Shown here in pieces: positions 19,572-27,578 of a stretch of 32,916 nucleotides of DNA. The stretch spans positions 1 through 32,916 of the forward strand of contig JAUZNW010000021.1 of the NCBI GenBank assembly GCA_030706785.1. The letters are read 5' to 3'. This DNA is from Bacteroidota bacterium (GTDB lineage: Bacteria; Bacteroidota; Bacteroidia; Bacteroidales; VadinHA17). The notes under the pieces were generated by a model, which had not been told where the DNA came from, ran no database searches, and worked only from the letters and a program-made list of their open reading frames with translations. Position numbers and translations under genes: made by a program. How positions within the stretch are numbered: position 1 is the stretch's first letter; each line of letters starts with the position of its first letter.

Positions 19572-19579
19572 CAAAAATA
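19572..19579 (-). promoter_or_regulatory. Bacteroidetes-type -7 box candidate (TATTTTTG = TAnnTTTG) for the trp leader
   Basis: Exact TAnnTTTG match 5 nt upstream of the leader ATG; no clear TTTG -33 box at ideal spacing. Confidence 0.5.
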
Positions 19580-19643
19580 GTAAATAAAATTAATCTGCAA
19601 TAAAAATAGTATTTTATTTTCAATTTAGCGCCTCCTTTATGAC

Positions 19644-19707
19644 CTTACCCCCAACGGGGTAAGAATTACTGTTGATTTCCCCCTGTGGGGGAAAAATAAA
19701 GGGGGAG
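19644..19707. repeat. G/C-tract double-hairpin repeat, copy 3 (divergent)
   Basis: CTTACCCC-CAAC-GGGGTAAG and TTCCCCC-TGT-GGGGGAA hairpins; located just 3' of aroA. Confidence 0.7.
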
Positions 19708-19737
19708 TCTTTAGATTTGCATCAGACAATCAATTGC

Positions 19738-20988
19738 TCATTCACTGATCTTTGCACCGATCTTTTTAAGATCATCAAAGAAGCCGGGATATGATTTTGC
19801 TACGCAATGAGAATCTTTAATAGCCACATCCCCCTTGCTGGCGAGTGCCGCAATTGCGGCAGCCATTGCTATCCGGTGATCATCATGTGAATTTACCCTC
19901 GCACCAGCAGCTGTACCTCCGGCGATATGGAGATAATCTTCATCGAGGACAATAGAGATATTCATCTTTCCAAACTCTTCGATAAGCGAGAGGGCCCTGT
20001 TGCTTTCCTTATGCATCAGCCTTGAAGCACCTTTGATCCTGCTTACTCCTTTACAGTATGATGCCAGAGCAACGAGGGGCGGAAACAGATCAGGCGATTC
20101 TGTAGCGTCAAAATTGAAAGCCTTCAGGTCTGACCTGAAGACTTCAATATAATTGTCATGTATGCTGAGCCTTGTACCCGCGTTATCGAGAGCCTGGAGA
20201 ATCCTTGCATCACTCTGAAAACTCCCAGGCTTGAGGCCGGTAACCCTTATATTTCCGTTAATCGCACCAGCGACTAGAAGAAAAGCCCCACCGCTCCAGT
20301 CTCCTTCAACCTCATACTTACGGGCAATATAATTCTGTTTTCCCTTTATTGTGAAAATCTCATAATTTTTATTTGATACAATGATTCCGAAATCCTTAAG
20401 AATACCCATCGTCATATCTATATATGGCTTGCTCTTAAGGTTGATGACCTTAATCTCGGAATCGTTTTCAGCTACCGGCAATGCCATCAGTAATCCGGTA
20501 AGTACCTGTGAACTGAGTGACCCGTCGATCTCACATTTACCGCCTTTCAAAGGGCCTGTTATTGTTATAGGCAGAAATCCGTCGGTGGTGATGCATTTCA
20601 CGTCAAGCTGATCAAGAGCATCAGCGATAATTGACATTGGCCTCTTTTTCAGGGATCCTGAACCCGTCATTATTATCTCTTCGGGGAAAAGGGCAGCAAT
20701 GGGCGAGAACATACGGATAGCTAGTCCTGACTCACCGCAGTTGAGTTTCTTTTCTTTCAGTTCCCTGCAGCCGGTTATCTTCATTTCATCGGTACCGGGC
20801 TCTACCTTTGCGCCCAGTCCGACCGCAATGCTCATGGCAGCGAGGGAATCGTCGCAATAAGATGGATTAAGGATCAAACTTTCTCCTTCTGCCAGCATAG
20901 CTGCAGCAATAGCTCTCTGCGTCATGCTTTTGGAAGGCGGAGCTTTTATCTGTCCGTTTAACCGTGAAGGCCAGACCGTTCTTTCCAT
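19738..20988 (-). CDS. aroA: 3-phosphoshikimate 1-carboxyvinyltransferase (EPSP synthase)
   Basis: 416 aa; LNGQIKAPPSKSMTQRAIAAAMLAEG, NCGESGLAIRMFSPIAALF, SSQVLTGLLMALP, HDDHRIAMAAAIAAL. Confidence 0.96.
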   Translation of the reverse strand: MERTVWPSRLNGQIKAPPSKSMTQRAIAAAMLAEGESLILNPSYCDDSLAAMSIAVGLGAKVEPGTDEMKITGCRELKEKKLNCGESGLAIRMFSPIAALFPEEIIMTGSGSLKKRPMSIIADALDQLDVKCITTDGFLPITITGPLKGGKCEIDGSLSSQVLTGLLMALPVAENDSEIKVINLKSKPYIDMTMGILKDFGIIVSNKNYEIFTIKGKQNYIARKYEVEGDWSGGAFLLVAGAINGNIRVTGLKPGSFQSDARILQALDNAGTRLSIHDNYIEVFRSDLKAFNFDATESPDLFPPLVALASYCKGVSRIKGASRLMHKESNRALSLIEEFGKMNISIVLDEDYLHIAGGTAAGARVNSHDDHRIAMAAAIAALASKGDVAIKDSHCVAKSYPGFFDDLKKIGAKISE

Positions 20989-21000
20989 ATCCTGGTGATA

Positions 21001-22116
21001 TTATTTGTCTTCAGACCGGCTCATCGTACCATTGTTCATGATCCTCATCTGATGATTGATCGACTCCTGGTGAATTGCCTTGAAAATGATATCGATAGTC
21101 TCCCTGCTGAGACCCTTCGCCTGTCCCTTCGCTATGACCTTCCTGATGATTTCGTCCCACCGTGTTGTCTGCAAGATAGTAATATTATTTTCCTTTTTAT
21201 ACTCGCCTATCGTCTCTGCCACCTTCATTCGTTTCTCAAGTATATCGAGAAGATGATCATCGAATACGTCTATCTGCTGTCTCAGTTCACCAAGGATGTC
21301 AAGAAGCTTTGGATCGGAGGGTACCGGGCTCCTGAGGATCAGCCGGCTCAAGAGCTCCCTGAGGTCATTCGGTGTAAGCTGCTGAGCTGCATCGCTCAGA
21401 GCTTTATCCGGATTTATATGAGATTCAATCATCAGACCATCAAAATTGAGGTCCATAGCTTTCTGAGAGATCTCATGCAGATATTCCCTTGAACCTGATA
21501 TATGGCTCGGATCGCATATTATCGGAAGATCGGGTATCCGCCGCCTGAGTTCAATCGGCAGTTGCCAGTTGGGCTGGTTCCTGTAAATAGTCTTCTCATA
21601 GGTTGAGAATCCTCTGTGTACAGCGCCAATCCTTCTGATACCTGCCCTGGCAATCCTTTCTAAGGCACCTATCCAGAGCTCAAGCTCGGGATTGATCGGA
21701 TTTTTTACAAGCACCATCACATCAACACCATTAAGTGCGTCTGATATTTCCTGCACTGTGAAAGGATTAACAGATGTCCTGGCACCGATCCAGAGCATAT
21801 CAATCCCGTATTTAAGGGCTTCGTATACATGCTTTTCATTTGCTACCTCGGTCCCTACCATGAGTCCGGTCTCCTGCTTGACGTTCCTCAGCCACCTGAG
21901 ACCTTCCGTTCCCACGCCTTCAAAGGTGTTAGGGCGCGTCCTTGGTTTCCATATACCTGCCCTGAAAACGCTGATCTCTTTCAGATCAGCCAGCTCTTTT
22001 GCAGTTTCCATCACCTGTTCCTCGGTTTCTGCACTGCATGGCCCTGCTATAAGGAAAGGGCGTCCTTTGAATCCCCGCCACTCATTAACAAGTGTTGTTT
22101 TCACTTCAAGTACCAT
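21001..22116 (-). CDS. Bifunctional 3-deoxy-7-phosphoheptulonate synthase / chorismate mutase type II
   Basis: 371 aa; RPFLIAGPCSAETEEQVMETAKEL, FRAGIWKPRTRPNTFEGVG, PIICDPSHISGSREYL; C-terminal AroQ domain LGELRQQIDVFDDHLLDILEKRMKVAETIGEYKKENN. Confidence 0.95.
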   Translation of the reverse strand: MVLEVKTTLVNEWRGFKGRPFLIAGPCSAETEEQVMETAKELADLKEISVFRAGIWKPRTRPNTFEGVGTEGLRWLRNVKQETGLMVGTEVANEKHVYEALKYGIDMLWIGARTSVNPFTVQEISDALNGVDVMVLVKNPINPELELWIGALERIARAGIRRIGAVHRGFSTYEKTIYRNQPNWQLPIELRRRIPDLPIICDPSHISGSREYLHEISQKAMDLNFDGLMIESHINPDKALSDAAQQLTPNDLRELLSRLILRSPVPSDPKLLDILGELRQQIDVFDDHLLDILEKRMKVAETIGEYKKENNITILQTTRWDEIIRKVIAKGQAKGLSRETIDIIFKAIHQESINHQMRIMNNGTMSRSEDK

Positions 22117-22128
22117 AACATGTCAGTT

Positions 22129-22974
22129 TTAATTCAGGATCTTTCTTATTTTATTTGCCTCTTCCATAAGGGCTTTAAGCCCTTCCTTGTCCCGTTCGGA
22201 AATCAGCTTTTTAAAAAGATTCATCTTTTCAATATAGGTGTCCATAACTTCCAGGATAAACTTTGAATTTTCAAGAAAAATAGGAGCCCATGTTTCTCCG
22301 CTACTTTTAGCAAGACGGACGGTGCTTTCAAAACCACCGCCCGCAAGCGCCAGAATATTAGCCTCTTCCCGCTCCTTGTCAAGGACGCTCAGTGCAAGAG
22401 AGAATGAAGTAATATGTGAGATATGTGAAACATAAGCCACATGGACGTCATGATCGCTCGAGTTCATGTAAACCTTTTTCATATTCAGGATTTCAAGCAT
22501 CCTTTCGACAAGACTGAGGGCATCAATATCGCTCAGTTCCGGATCGCAGATAATTGCAGTTTTATAATCAAAAAGTTTCCCGATTGCAGCAAGCGGGCCT
22601 GAAAATTCCGTTCCTGCCATAGGATGCAAAGCCACAAACCTCCCCCTCCCGCGATGGTTTTCAGAGGCCCTTGCAATGCTCCCTTTTGTCGATCCCATGT
22701 CCGTGATAACTTTTGAAGTGCCGGCTATCCGGTCAAGTATTCTTGGCAGCATGATGCAATTGGTGTCAACAGGAGTGCTCAGGATGATCAGGTCGCTTTT
22801 GTCAACGGCATTTTCAAGTTTATCCGTTTCATCAACAAGCCCGCAAAGCTTTGCTATATTCCTGTGCTGAAGGTTTGTATCAACTCCTATAATCCTGTCG
22901 GCAAATCCCCTCTTCCTGAGATCAATCATAAGCGAACCGCCGATTAGCCCGATTCCAACTACTGATACTGTCAT
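22129..22974 (-). CDS. tyrA: Prephenate dehydrogenase
   Basis: 281 aa; VVGIGLIGGSLMIDLRKRG, ILSTPVDTN, ITDMGSTKGSI, ALHPMAGTEFSGP. Confidence 0.94.
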   Translation of the reverse strand: MTVSVVGIGLIGGSLMIDLRKRGFADRIIGVDTNLQHRNIAKLCGLVDETDKLENAVDKSDLIILSTPVDTNCIMLPRILDRIAGTSKVITDMGSTKGSIARASENHRGRGRFVALHPMAGTEFSGPLAAIGKLFDYKTAIICDPELSDIDALSLVERMLEILNMKKVYMNSSDHDVHVAYVSHISHITSFSLALSVLDKEREEANILALAGGGFESTVRLAKSSGETWAPIFLENSKFILEVMDTYIEKMNLFKKLISERDKEGLKALMEEANKIRKILN

Positions 22975-22980
22975 GATTTA

Positions 22981-23076
22981 TTACTGTTAATTGATTTTAC
23001 AGTTGCTTGTTAACAGGTGCTTGTTGCTGTTGGTTTTGTTCTTAAAAAGCAACCAGTAACCAGCAACTAGTAACCG
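22981..23076. repeat. Imperfect inverted/low-complexity GTTGCT / AGCAAC repeat between the aminotransferase and tyrA genes
   Basis: cagttgcttgttaacaggtgcttgttgctgttggttttgttcttaaaaagcaaccagtaaccagcaactagtaacc; GCAACCAGTAACCAGCAAC repeats with a complementary GTTGCTG-rich arm. Confidence 0.6.
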
Positions 23077-24236
23077 ATTCCTAGCTTCTCGATTCTATTC
23101 CTGGCCTCCACCAGCCTTTCTTCATCAGCGCACAAAGATATCCGAATATATCTTTCCCCCTTGCTGCCGAAAATAAATCCAGGCGTCAGGAACACAAAAG
23201 ACCTTGTAAGGATGTCTTCAACAAATGCCGCGCAATCAGAGATTGTCTCCGGAATGCGTCCCCATAAAAAAAGCCCCGTCTGGCTCCTGTCAAATTTGCA
23301 TTTCAGCAGCTCCATTATTGATTCAGCTGCCTTTCTCCGTTTGGAGTAGGTTTCGTTGATTTCAGCATACCATGATGGTGGATTGCCGAGCGCCTCAGCA
23401 GCAGCCATCTGAAGAGGCTGAAACATTCCCGAATCCATATTGCTTTTTACCTTCAGTATATTTTTTATGTATTCTTCATTCCCGGCTGCCATTCCCACTC
23501 TCCATCCTGCCATGTTGTGCGACTTACTGAGGGAGTTAAGCTCAATAGCAATGTCAAATGCATCGTCAACCGAAAGCAGGCTGAGGTGATCCCGGTTAAG
23601 TATGAAACTGTAAGGATTATCGTTGCAAAGCAGAATACCGTGCCTCAGGACAAATTCCACAAGCATTGCAAAAATAGTTGAACTGGCCTTAGCACCGGTA
23701 GGCATATTAGGGTAATTGATCCACATCAGTTTAGTCCGTGAGAGATCCGTTTTTTCAAGTGCTTCGATATCAGGAAGCCAGCCGTTTCTTTCATCGAGTT
23801 CATAGTACCTGACCTTGCCTCCGATCAGGTGGGTAACGGATGAGTAGGTGGGATATCCTGGATTCGGTATCAGCACTTCGTCACCCGGGTTGACAAATGC
23901 CATGCTTATGTGCATGATACCCTCCTTGCTCCCCATAAGGGGAAGGATCTGTGATTCTGGGTCGAGTTTCACATTAAAGTATTTAAGATACCATTCAGAA
24001 AATGCCTTGCGAAGCAGGGGATGACCGTTGTAGCTCTGGTATCCATGGACGTCAGGTTTGGCAGCTTCTTCCGCTAACTTTCTGATTGTGTTCGATGAAG
24101 GAGGTCTATCCGGACTTCCTATCCCGAGGTTTATGACATCCGCACCTGCTTTGCGCATATTATCGATCTGGCGCAACTTCTGCGAGAAATAGTACTCCTG
24201 TACTATGGCAGTACGATCGGCTGGTTTAACTTTCAT
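23067..24236 (-). CDS. Class I/II PLP-dependent aminotransferase (aromatic/aspartate-type, within pheA-tyrA operon)
   Basis: ORF 23067..24302; preferred start MKVKPADRTAIVQEYYFSQ at 24236 preceded by AGGAGATAAGCTTT. Motifs INLGIGSPDRPP, INYPNMPTGA, SLSKSHNMAGWRVGMAAG. Confidence 0.9.
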   Translation of the reverse strand: MKVKPADRTAIVQEYYFSQKLRQIDNMRKAGADVINLGIGSPDRPPSSNTIRKLAEEAAKPDVHGYQSYNGHPLLRKAFSEWYLKYFNVKLDPESQILPLMGSKEGIMHISMAFVNPGDEVLIPNPGYPTYSSVTHLIGGKVRYYELDERNGWLPDIEALEKTDLSRTKLMWINYPNMPTGAKASSTIFAMLVEFVLRHGILLCNDNPYSFILNRDHLSLLSVDDAFDIAIELNSLSKSHNMAGWRVGMAAGNEEYIKNILKVKSNMDSGMFQPLQMAAAEALGNPPSWYAEINETYSKRRKAAESIMELLKCKFDRSQTGLFLWGRIPETISDCAAFVEDILTRSFVFLTPGFIFGSKGERYIRISLCADEERLVEARNRIEKLGIGY

Positions 24237-25056
24237 AAAGCTTATCTCCTTTATTATATATACCAAGGACTTCCATATTGCTGGTAATTTTCTCCAGAAC
24301 ATCTATAATATGCTCAATGTCCGCACCTTCCGGAGGCTCAAGGTCGAGGTAAAACATGTATTCCCAGTTTCCGTTCAGCCTGGGAACTGATTGTATTTTT
24401 GAAAGATTGATGTTCATTTCAGCAAGCCTCACAAGTACAGCTGCAAGTGATCCTGGTTTATGTCCGGTGGCGAAACAGACTGAAATCTTATTGCCATCCC
24501 TGTTCCCTTTTTCCGCACTTCCAATAACCAGAAACCTTGTATAGTTTTTCGGATAGGTCTCTATACCCGAAGCGAGTATTTCGAGTCCGTATAGCTCTGC
24601 TGCCACGGAAGAAGCAATGGTAGCGATTTTCTTAAGCTTATGTTCGGATATGAGCTTAGCACTTCCTGCGGTATCGTCCGCTTCTACAAGGGTAATATGC
24701 GGGTATTGGTTAAGGAAATTCATACACTGCGATAGTGCTATGGGATGCGACCTGATCTGTTTTATCTCATGGATCGTCTGTCCCGGAAGGGCCATAAGGT
24801 TCTGTCTTATCCTGAGGTTATGTTCCCCAAGTATTTTCAACCCTGATTCCCTGATAAGGCTGTAATTATAAAGGATACTTCCGGACCTCGCATTCTCTAT
24901 AGCCATCATTGCAAGGTCAGCTTTCCCGTCAGTGACAGCCTTTAAAGTCATGTCAAATGTAGAGCAGGGAAGAATATCAATTTCGTCGTAACAGAAAAAC
25001 TGTCTTACTGCCACTTCGTGGAAGCTACCTTGCTCACCCTGAATTGCTATTTTCAT
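24226..25056 (-). CDS. pheA: Prephenate dehydratase with C-terminal ACT domain
   Basis: 276 aa; MKIAIQGEQGSFHEVAVRQFF, ALSQCMNFLNQYP, TIASSVAAELYGLEILASGIETYPKNYTRFLVIG; ACT region HKPGSLAAVLVRLAEMNINLSKIQSVPRL. Confidence 0.95.
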   Translation of the reverse strand: MKIAIQGEQGSFHEVAVRQFFCYDEIDILPCSTFDMTLKAVTDGKADLAMMAIENARSGSILYNYSLIRESGLKILGEHNLRIRQNLMALPGQTIHEIKQIRSHPIALSQCMNFLNQYPHITLVEADDTAGSAKLISEHKLKKIATIASSVAAELYGLEILASGIETYPKNYTRFLVIGSAEKGNRDGNKISVCFATGHKPGSLAAVLVRLAEMNINLSKIQSVPRLNGNWEYMFYLDLEPPEGADIEHIIDVLEKITSNMEVLGIYNKGDKLYES

Positions 25057-25069
25057 TATTAAAACGTAT

Positions 25070-25104
25070 TAAAAAAAAGAAGGGTCCTGATTTGGGGACC
25101 CTTG
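25070..25104 (-). terminator. Intrinsic terminator/attenuator upstream of pheA
   Basis: Minus strand AAGGGTCC-CCAAATCA-GGACCCTT followed by CTTTTTTTTTAA; stem arms 25080-25087 and 25096-25103. Confidence 0.9.
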
Positions 25105-25143
25105 CTTTCATATGTGAAAATTCATCCGTATACAAAAATCCCC

Positions 25144-25206
25144 TCAGTTCTTCCTGCAATAAAAGAAGTAAAAGTAAAAAGAGGAGTATGTGTATACAAT
25201 ATTCAT
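25144..25206 (-). CDS. Phe/Tyr leader peptide (MNIVYTYSSFYFYFFYCRKN)
   Basis: 20-codon ORF with 5 Tyr and 4 Phe codons between residues 5 and 16, directly upstream of the terminator and pheA; promoter-like boxes just upstream. Confidence 0.9.
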   Translation of the reverse strand: MNIVYTYSSFYFYFFYCRKN

Positions 25207-25226
25207 TTATTCAGTTTAATGGCTTA

Positions 25227-25257
25227 CAAAAGTAATGCAATATTTATAAATCCCAAA
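25227..25257 (-). promoter_or_regulatory. Bacteroidetes-type promoter: TTTG (-33) - 19 nt - TACTTTTG (-7)
   Basis: Minus strand TTTG at 25257-25254, 19-nt spacer, TACTTTTG (TAnnTTTG) at 25234-25227, about 20 nt upstream of the Phe/Tyr leader ATG. Confidence 0.7.
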
Positions 25258-25332
25258 TAAAATTCAGAAATTGTTGCAAAACGCTGATTTTTTTTAACCT
25301 TCCTCTATGGACCTTTTTTCTTCTGAGGATGG

Positions 25333-25395
25333 ACTTACCCCTAAATCCCCCATGGGGGACTTTACTCCTTAATCCCCAAGGGGGACTACTCGGGA
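25333..25395. repeat. G/C-tract double-hairpin repeat, copy 4
   Basis: acttacccctaaatcccccatgggggactttactccttaatccccaagggggactactcgg, between the hisIE 3' end and the Phe/Tyr leader promoter. Confidence 0.7.
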
Positions 25396-25437
25396 TTTCC
25401 CATAAAATACTGGAAGTCAATCTTTCCGGGAAAGTTT

Positions 25438-26070
25438 TCAGGCCTCTCCCGGGGGGTTGGGAGCGGAAAGTTTATGCCTCGATTCAAGAACCTCCTCAAT
25501 TTCAGTAAGTGTTGTATTTTTTGCCTTCAGCAGGATAAGTAAGTGGTAAAGCAGGTCAGCAGCCTCATTCTTAAATAGTTCGGTATTATCGTCTTTTGAT
25601 TCGATGACCAGCTCCACTGCCTCTTCACCGATCTTCTGTGCGACCTTGTTTATTCCCTGCCTGAAAAGCTTGTTTGTGTAGGAGTTCTTCTCATTATCAT
25701 CGATCCTGTGCCTGATGATCTGTTCCAGCTCATAGATAAAACCCTTGGAGGTATCCTTTCCAAAACAGGATTTTGTTCCGATATGGCAGACAGGTCCAAC
25801 GGGACTGACCTTTACAAGCAGCGAATCATTGTCACAATCAGCTGTTATTTCCTTAACAATCAGAAAATTGCCAGACGTTTCCCCTTTTGTCCACAACCTG
25901 TTTCTGCTGCGGCTGTAGAATGTGACCTTGCCTTTGTTTTCTGTCATATCCAGAGCCTCCTGGTTCATGTATCCGAGCATTAGAACCTGGAGGGTATTAT
26001 TATCCTGAATTACAGCCGGAACCAGTCCGCCGCCTTTACTAAAATCAATATTTTCCATATATTCATACAC
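25438..26070 (-). CDS. hisIE: Bifunctional phosphoribosyl-AMP cyclohydrolase / phosphoribosyl-ATP diphosphatase
   Basis: 210 aa; GLVPAVIQDNNTLQVLMLGYMNQEAL, GKVTFYSRSRNRLWTKGETSGN, DCDNDSLLVKVSPVGPVCHIG, then HisE domain KVAQKIGEEAVELVIESKD...EAADLLYHLLILL. Confidence 0.96.
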   Translation of the reverse strand: MYEYMENIDFSKGGGLVPAVIQDNNTLQVLMLGYMNQEALDMTENKGKVTFYSRSRNRLWTKGETSGNFLIVKEITADCDNDSLLVKVSPVGPVCHIGTKSCFGKDTSKGFIYELEQIIRHRIDDNEKNSYTNKLFRQGINKVAQKIGEEAVELVIESKDDNTELFKNEAADLLYHLLILLKAKNTTLTEIEEVLESRHKLSAPNPPGEA

Positions 26071-26115
26071 CGCTAATTCCTAAAACTTCGGTCCACAGAG
26101 TTCACTGAGCTAAAA

Positions 26116-26871
26116 TTAAATCCTTACATTAATACCTCTTGCCAACAGATACGCTTTCAGTTCAGGTATGGCAATTTCCCCGTAGTGGAAGATACTTGCT
26201 GCCAGGGCTGCACTGCAGTTAGTCTTTGAAAAAACTTCCCTGAAGTGTTCCGGATTGCCGGCCCCGCCTGAAGCAATAACCGGAATGTTCAGGCTGCGTA
26301 CCACATCCCTGGTAATCTCAATTGAAAATCCCGATTTTGTCCCGTCGGTATTCATTGAAGTTAGCAGTATTTCTCCTGCCCCGAATGATTCAGCTTTCAG
26401 TGCCCAGTCCAGTGCCTTTGACTTGGTTGGAGTCCGGCCGCCTTCGATGAATACTGTCCATTCGTTACTCACAAAAGCAGTATCAATCGCCACAACAACA
26501 CACTGACGTCCGAATTGTTTTGCTATCCGGGTTATGAGGGCTGGATTTCTGAAAGCCGAGGTATTGACGGTAATTTTATCAGCTCCCGCCCTGATAAGGA
26601 CCTCGGCGTCTTCAATCGTTTCGATACCGCCGCCGACCGTGAACGGGATATATATTTCAGCAGCTATCCTGCTGACAAGTTCCGCCAGAGCCTTCCTTTT
26701 TTCTATGGTTGCTGTGATATCGAGAAACACAAGTTCGTCTGCCCGCTGTTCGACGTATCTTTTAGCGAGCTCAACGGGATCTCCGGCATCGCGGAGATCA
26801 AGGAAATTGACACCTTTGACGGTCCTGCCGTCCCTGATATCAAGGCATGGTATGATCCTTTTCTTTAACAT
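26116..26871 (-). CDS. hisF: Imidazole glycerol phosphate synthase subunit HisF
   Basis: 251 aa; MLKKRIIPCLDIRDGRTVKGVNF, PFTVGGGI, LLTSMNTDGTKSGF, VIASGGAGNPEHF. Confidence 0.97.
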   Translation of the reverse strand: MLKKRIIPCLDIRDGRTVKGVNFLDLRDAGDPVELAKRYVEQRADELVFLDITATIEKRKALAELVSRIAAEIYIPFTVGGGIETIEDAEVLIRAGADKITVNTSAFRNPALITRIAKQFGRQCVVVAIDTAFVSNEWTVFIEGGRTPTKSKALDWALKAESFGAGEILLTSMNTDGTKSGFSIEITRDVVRSLNIPVIASGGAGNPEHFREVFSKTNCSAALAASIFHYGEIAIPELKAYLLARGINVRI

Positions 26872-27578
26872 AACCGGCTAATATCCTTTAATTCAAGTTT
26901 CCCCTCATACAAGGCTTTTCCAATAATCGCTCCCTCACAGCCGATCTCAGCGAGCTTTTTTATCTGTCCGACAGTTGCTATACCGCCACTCGCGATTAAA
27001 TTTACATTATCGATTTCGAGAATATCCCTGTACAGTCCGATCGCCGGTCCATTCATTGTACCGTCCCTTTCAATGTCGGTGCATGCCACAAATCTGATCC
27101 CTTTTGACGAATAATCTCTGATGAATTCAAGAACATCGGAATCTGATCTTTTCAGCCATCCTTCGGTCACGATCTTTCTGTTTTTGCAGTCAGCCCCAAG
27201 TATGATTTTCTCAGGACCCCATTCAGACAGCCAGGAAAGAAACAGATCAGGATCCATAACCGCTATGCTTCCGACAGTTACGCTGGATGTTCCACTGTCA
27301 AATACTCCTTTTATATCATTCACTGTCCGAAGGCCTCCGCTGAAGTCAATTTGCAGTTTTGTACTTCCGGAAATAGCTTTTAGGATTTTATGATTTACGA
27401 TGTGTCCTGCCCGTGCGCCATCTAGATCTACCAGGTGCACATGCCTGATACCTGCATCCTCGATATTCCTTGCAAGCTCAAGGGGATCTTCGCTGTATAT
27501 CTTTTTTGTCGAAAAATCCCCACGGGTGAGGCGTACGCACTTACCATCCTGGACATCCATTGCAACTATAATTCTCAC
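26865..27578 (-). CDS. hisA: 1-(5-phosphoribosyl)-5-[(5-phosphoribosylamino)methylideneamino]imidazole-4-carboxamide isomerase
   Basis: 237 aa; MRIIVAMDVQDGKCVRLTRGDF, HLVDLDGA, FSGGLRT, CTDIERDGTMNGPA, IASGGI. Confidence 0.96.
   Translation of the reverse strand: MRIIVAMDVQDGKCVRLTRGDFSTKKIYSEDPLELARNIEDAGIRHVHLVDLDGARAGHIVNHKILKAISGSTKLQIDFSGGLRTVNDIKGVFDSGTSSVTVGSIAVMDPDLFLSWLSEWGPEKIILGADCKNRKIVTEGWLKRSDSDVLEFIRDYSSKGIRFVACTDIERDGTMNGPAIGLYRDILEIDNVNLIASGGIATVGQIKKLAEIGCEGAIIGKALYEGKLELKDISRLC

Noticed and set aside
21692-22266. Long plus-strand ORFs (145-146 aa) antisense to the DAHPS/CM and tyrA genes
   Set aside because: Shadow ORFs opposite well-conserved biosynthetic genes; no family signature in the translations.
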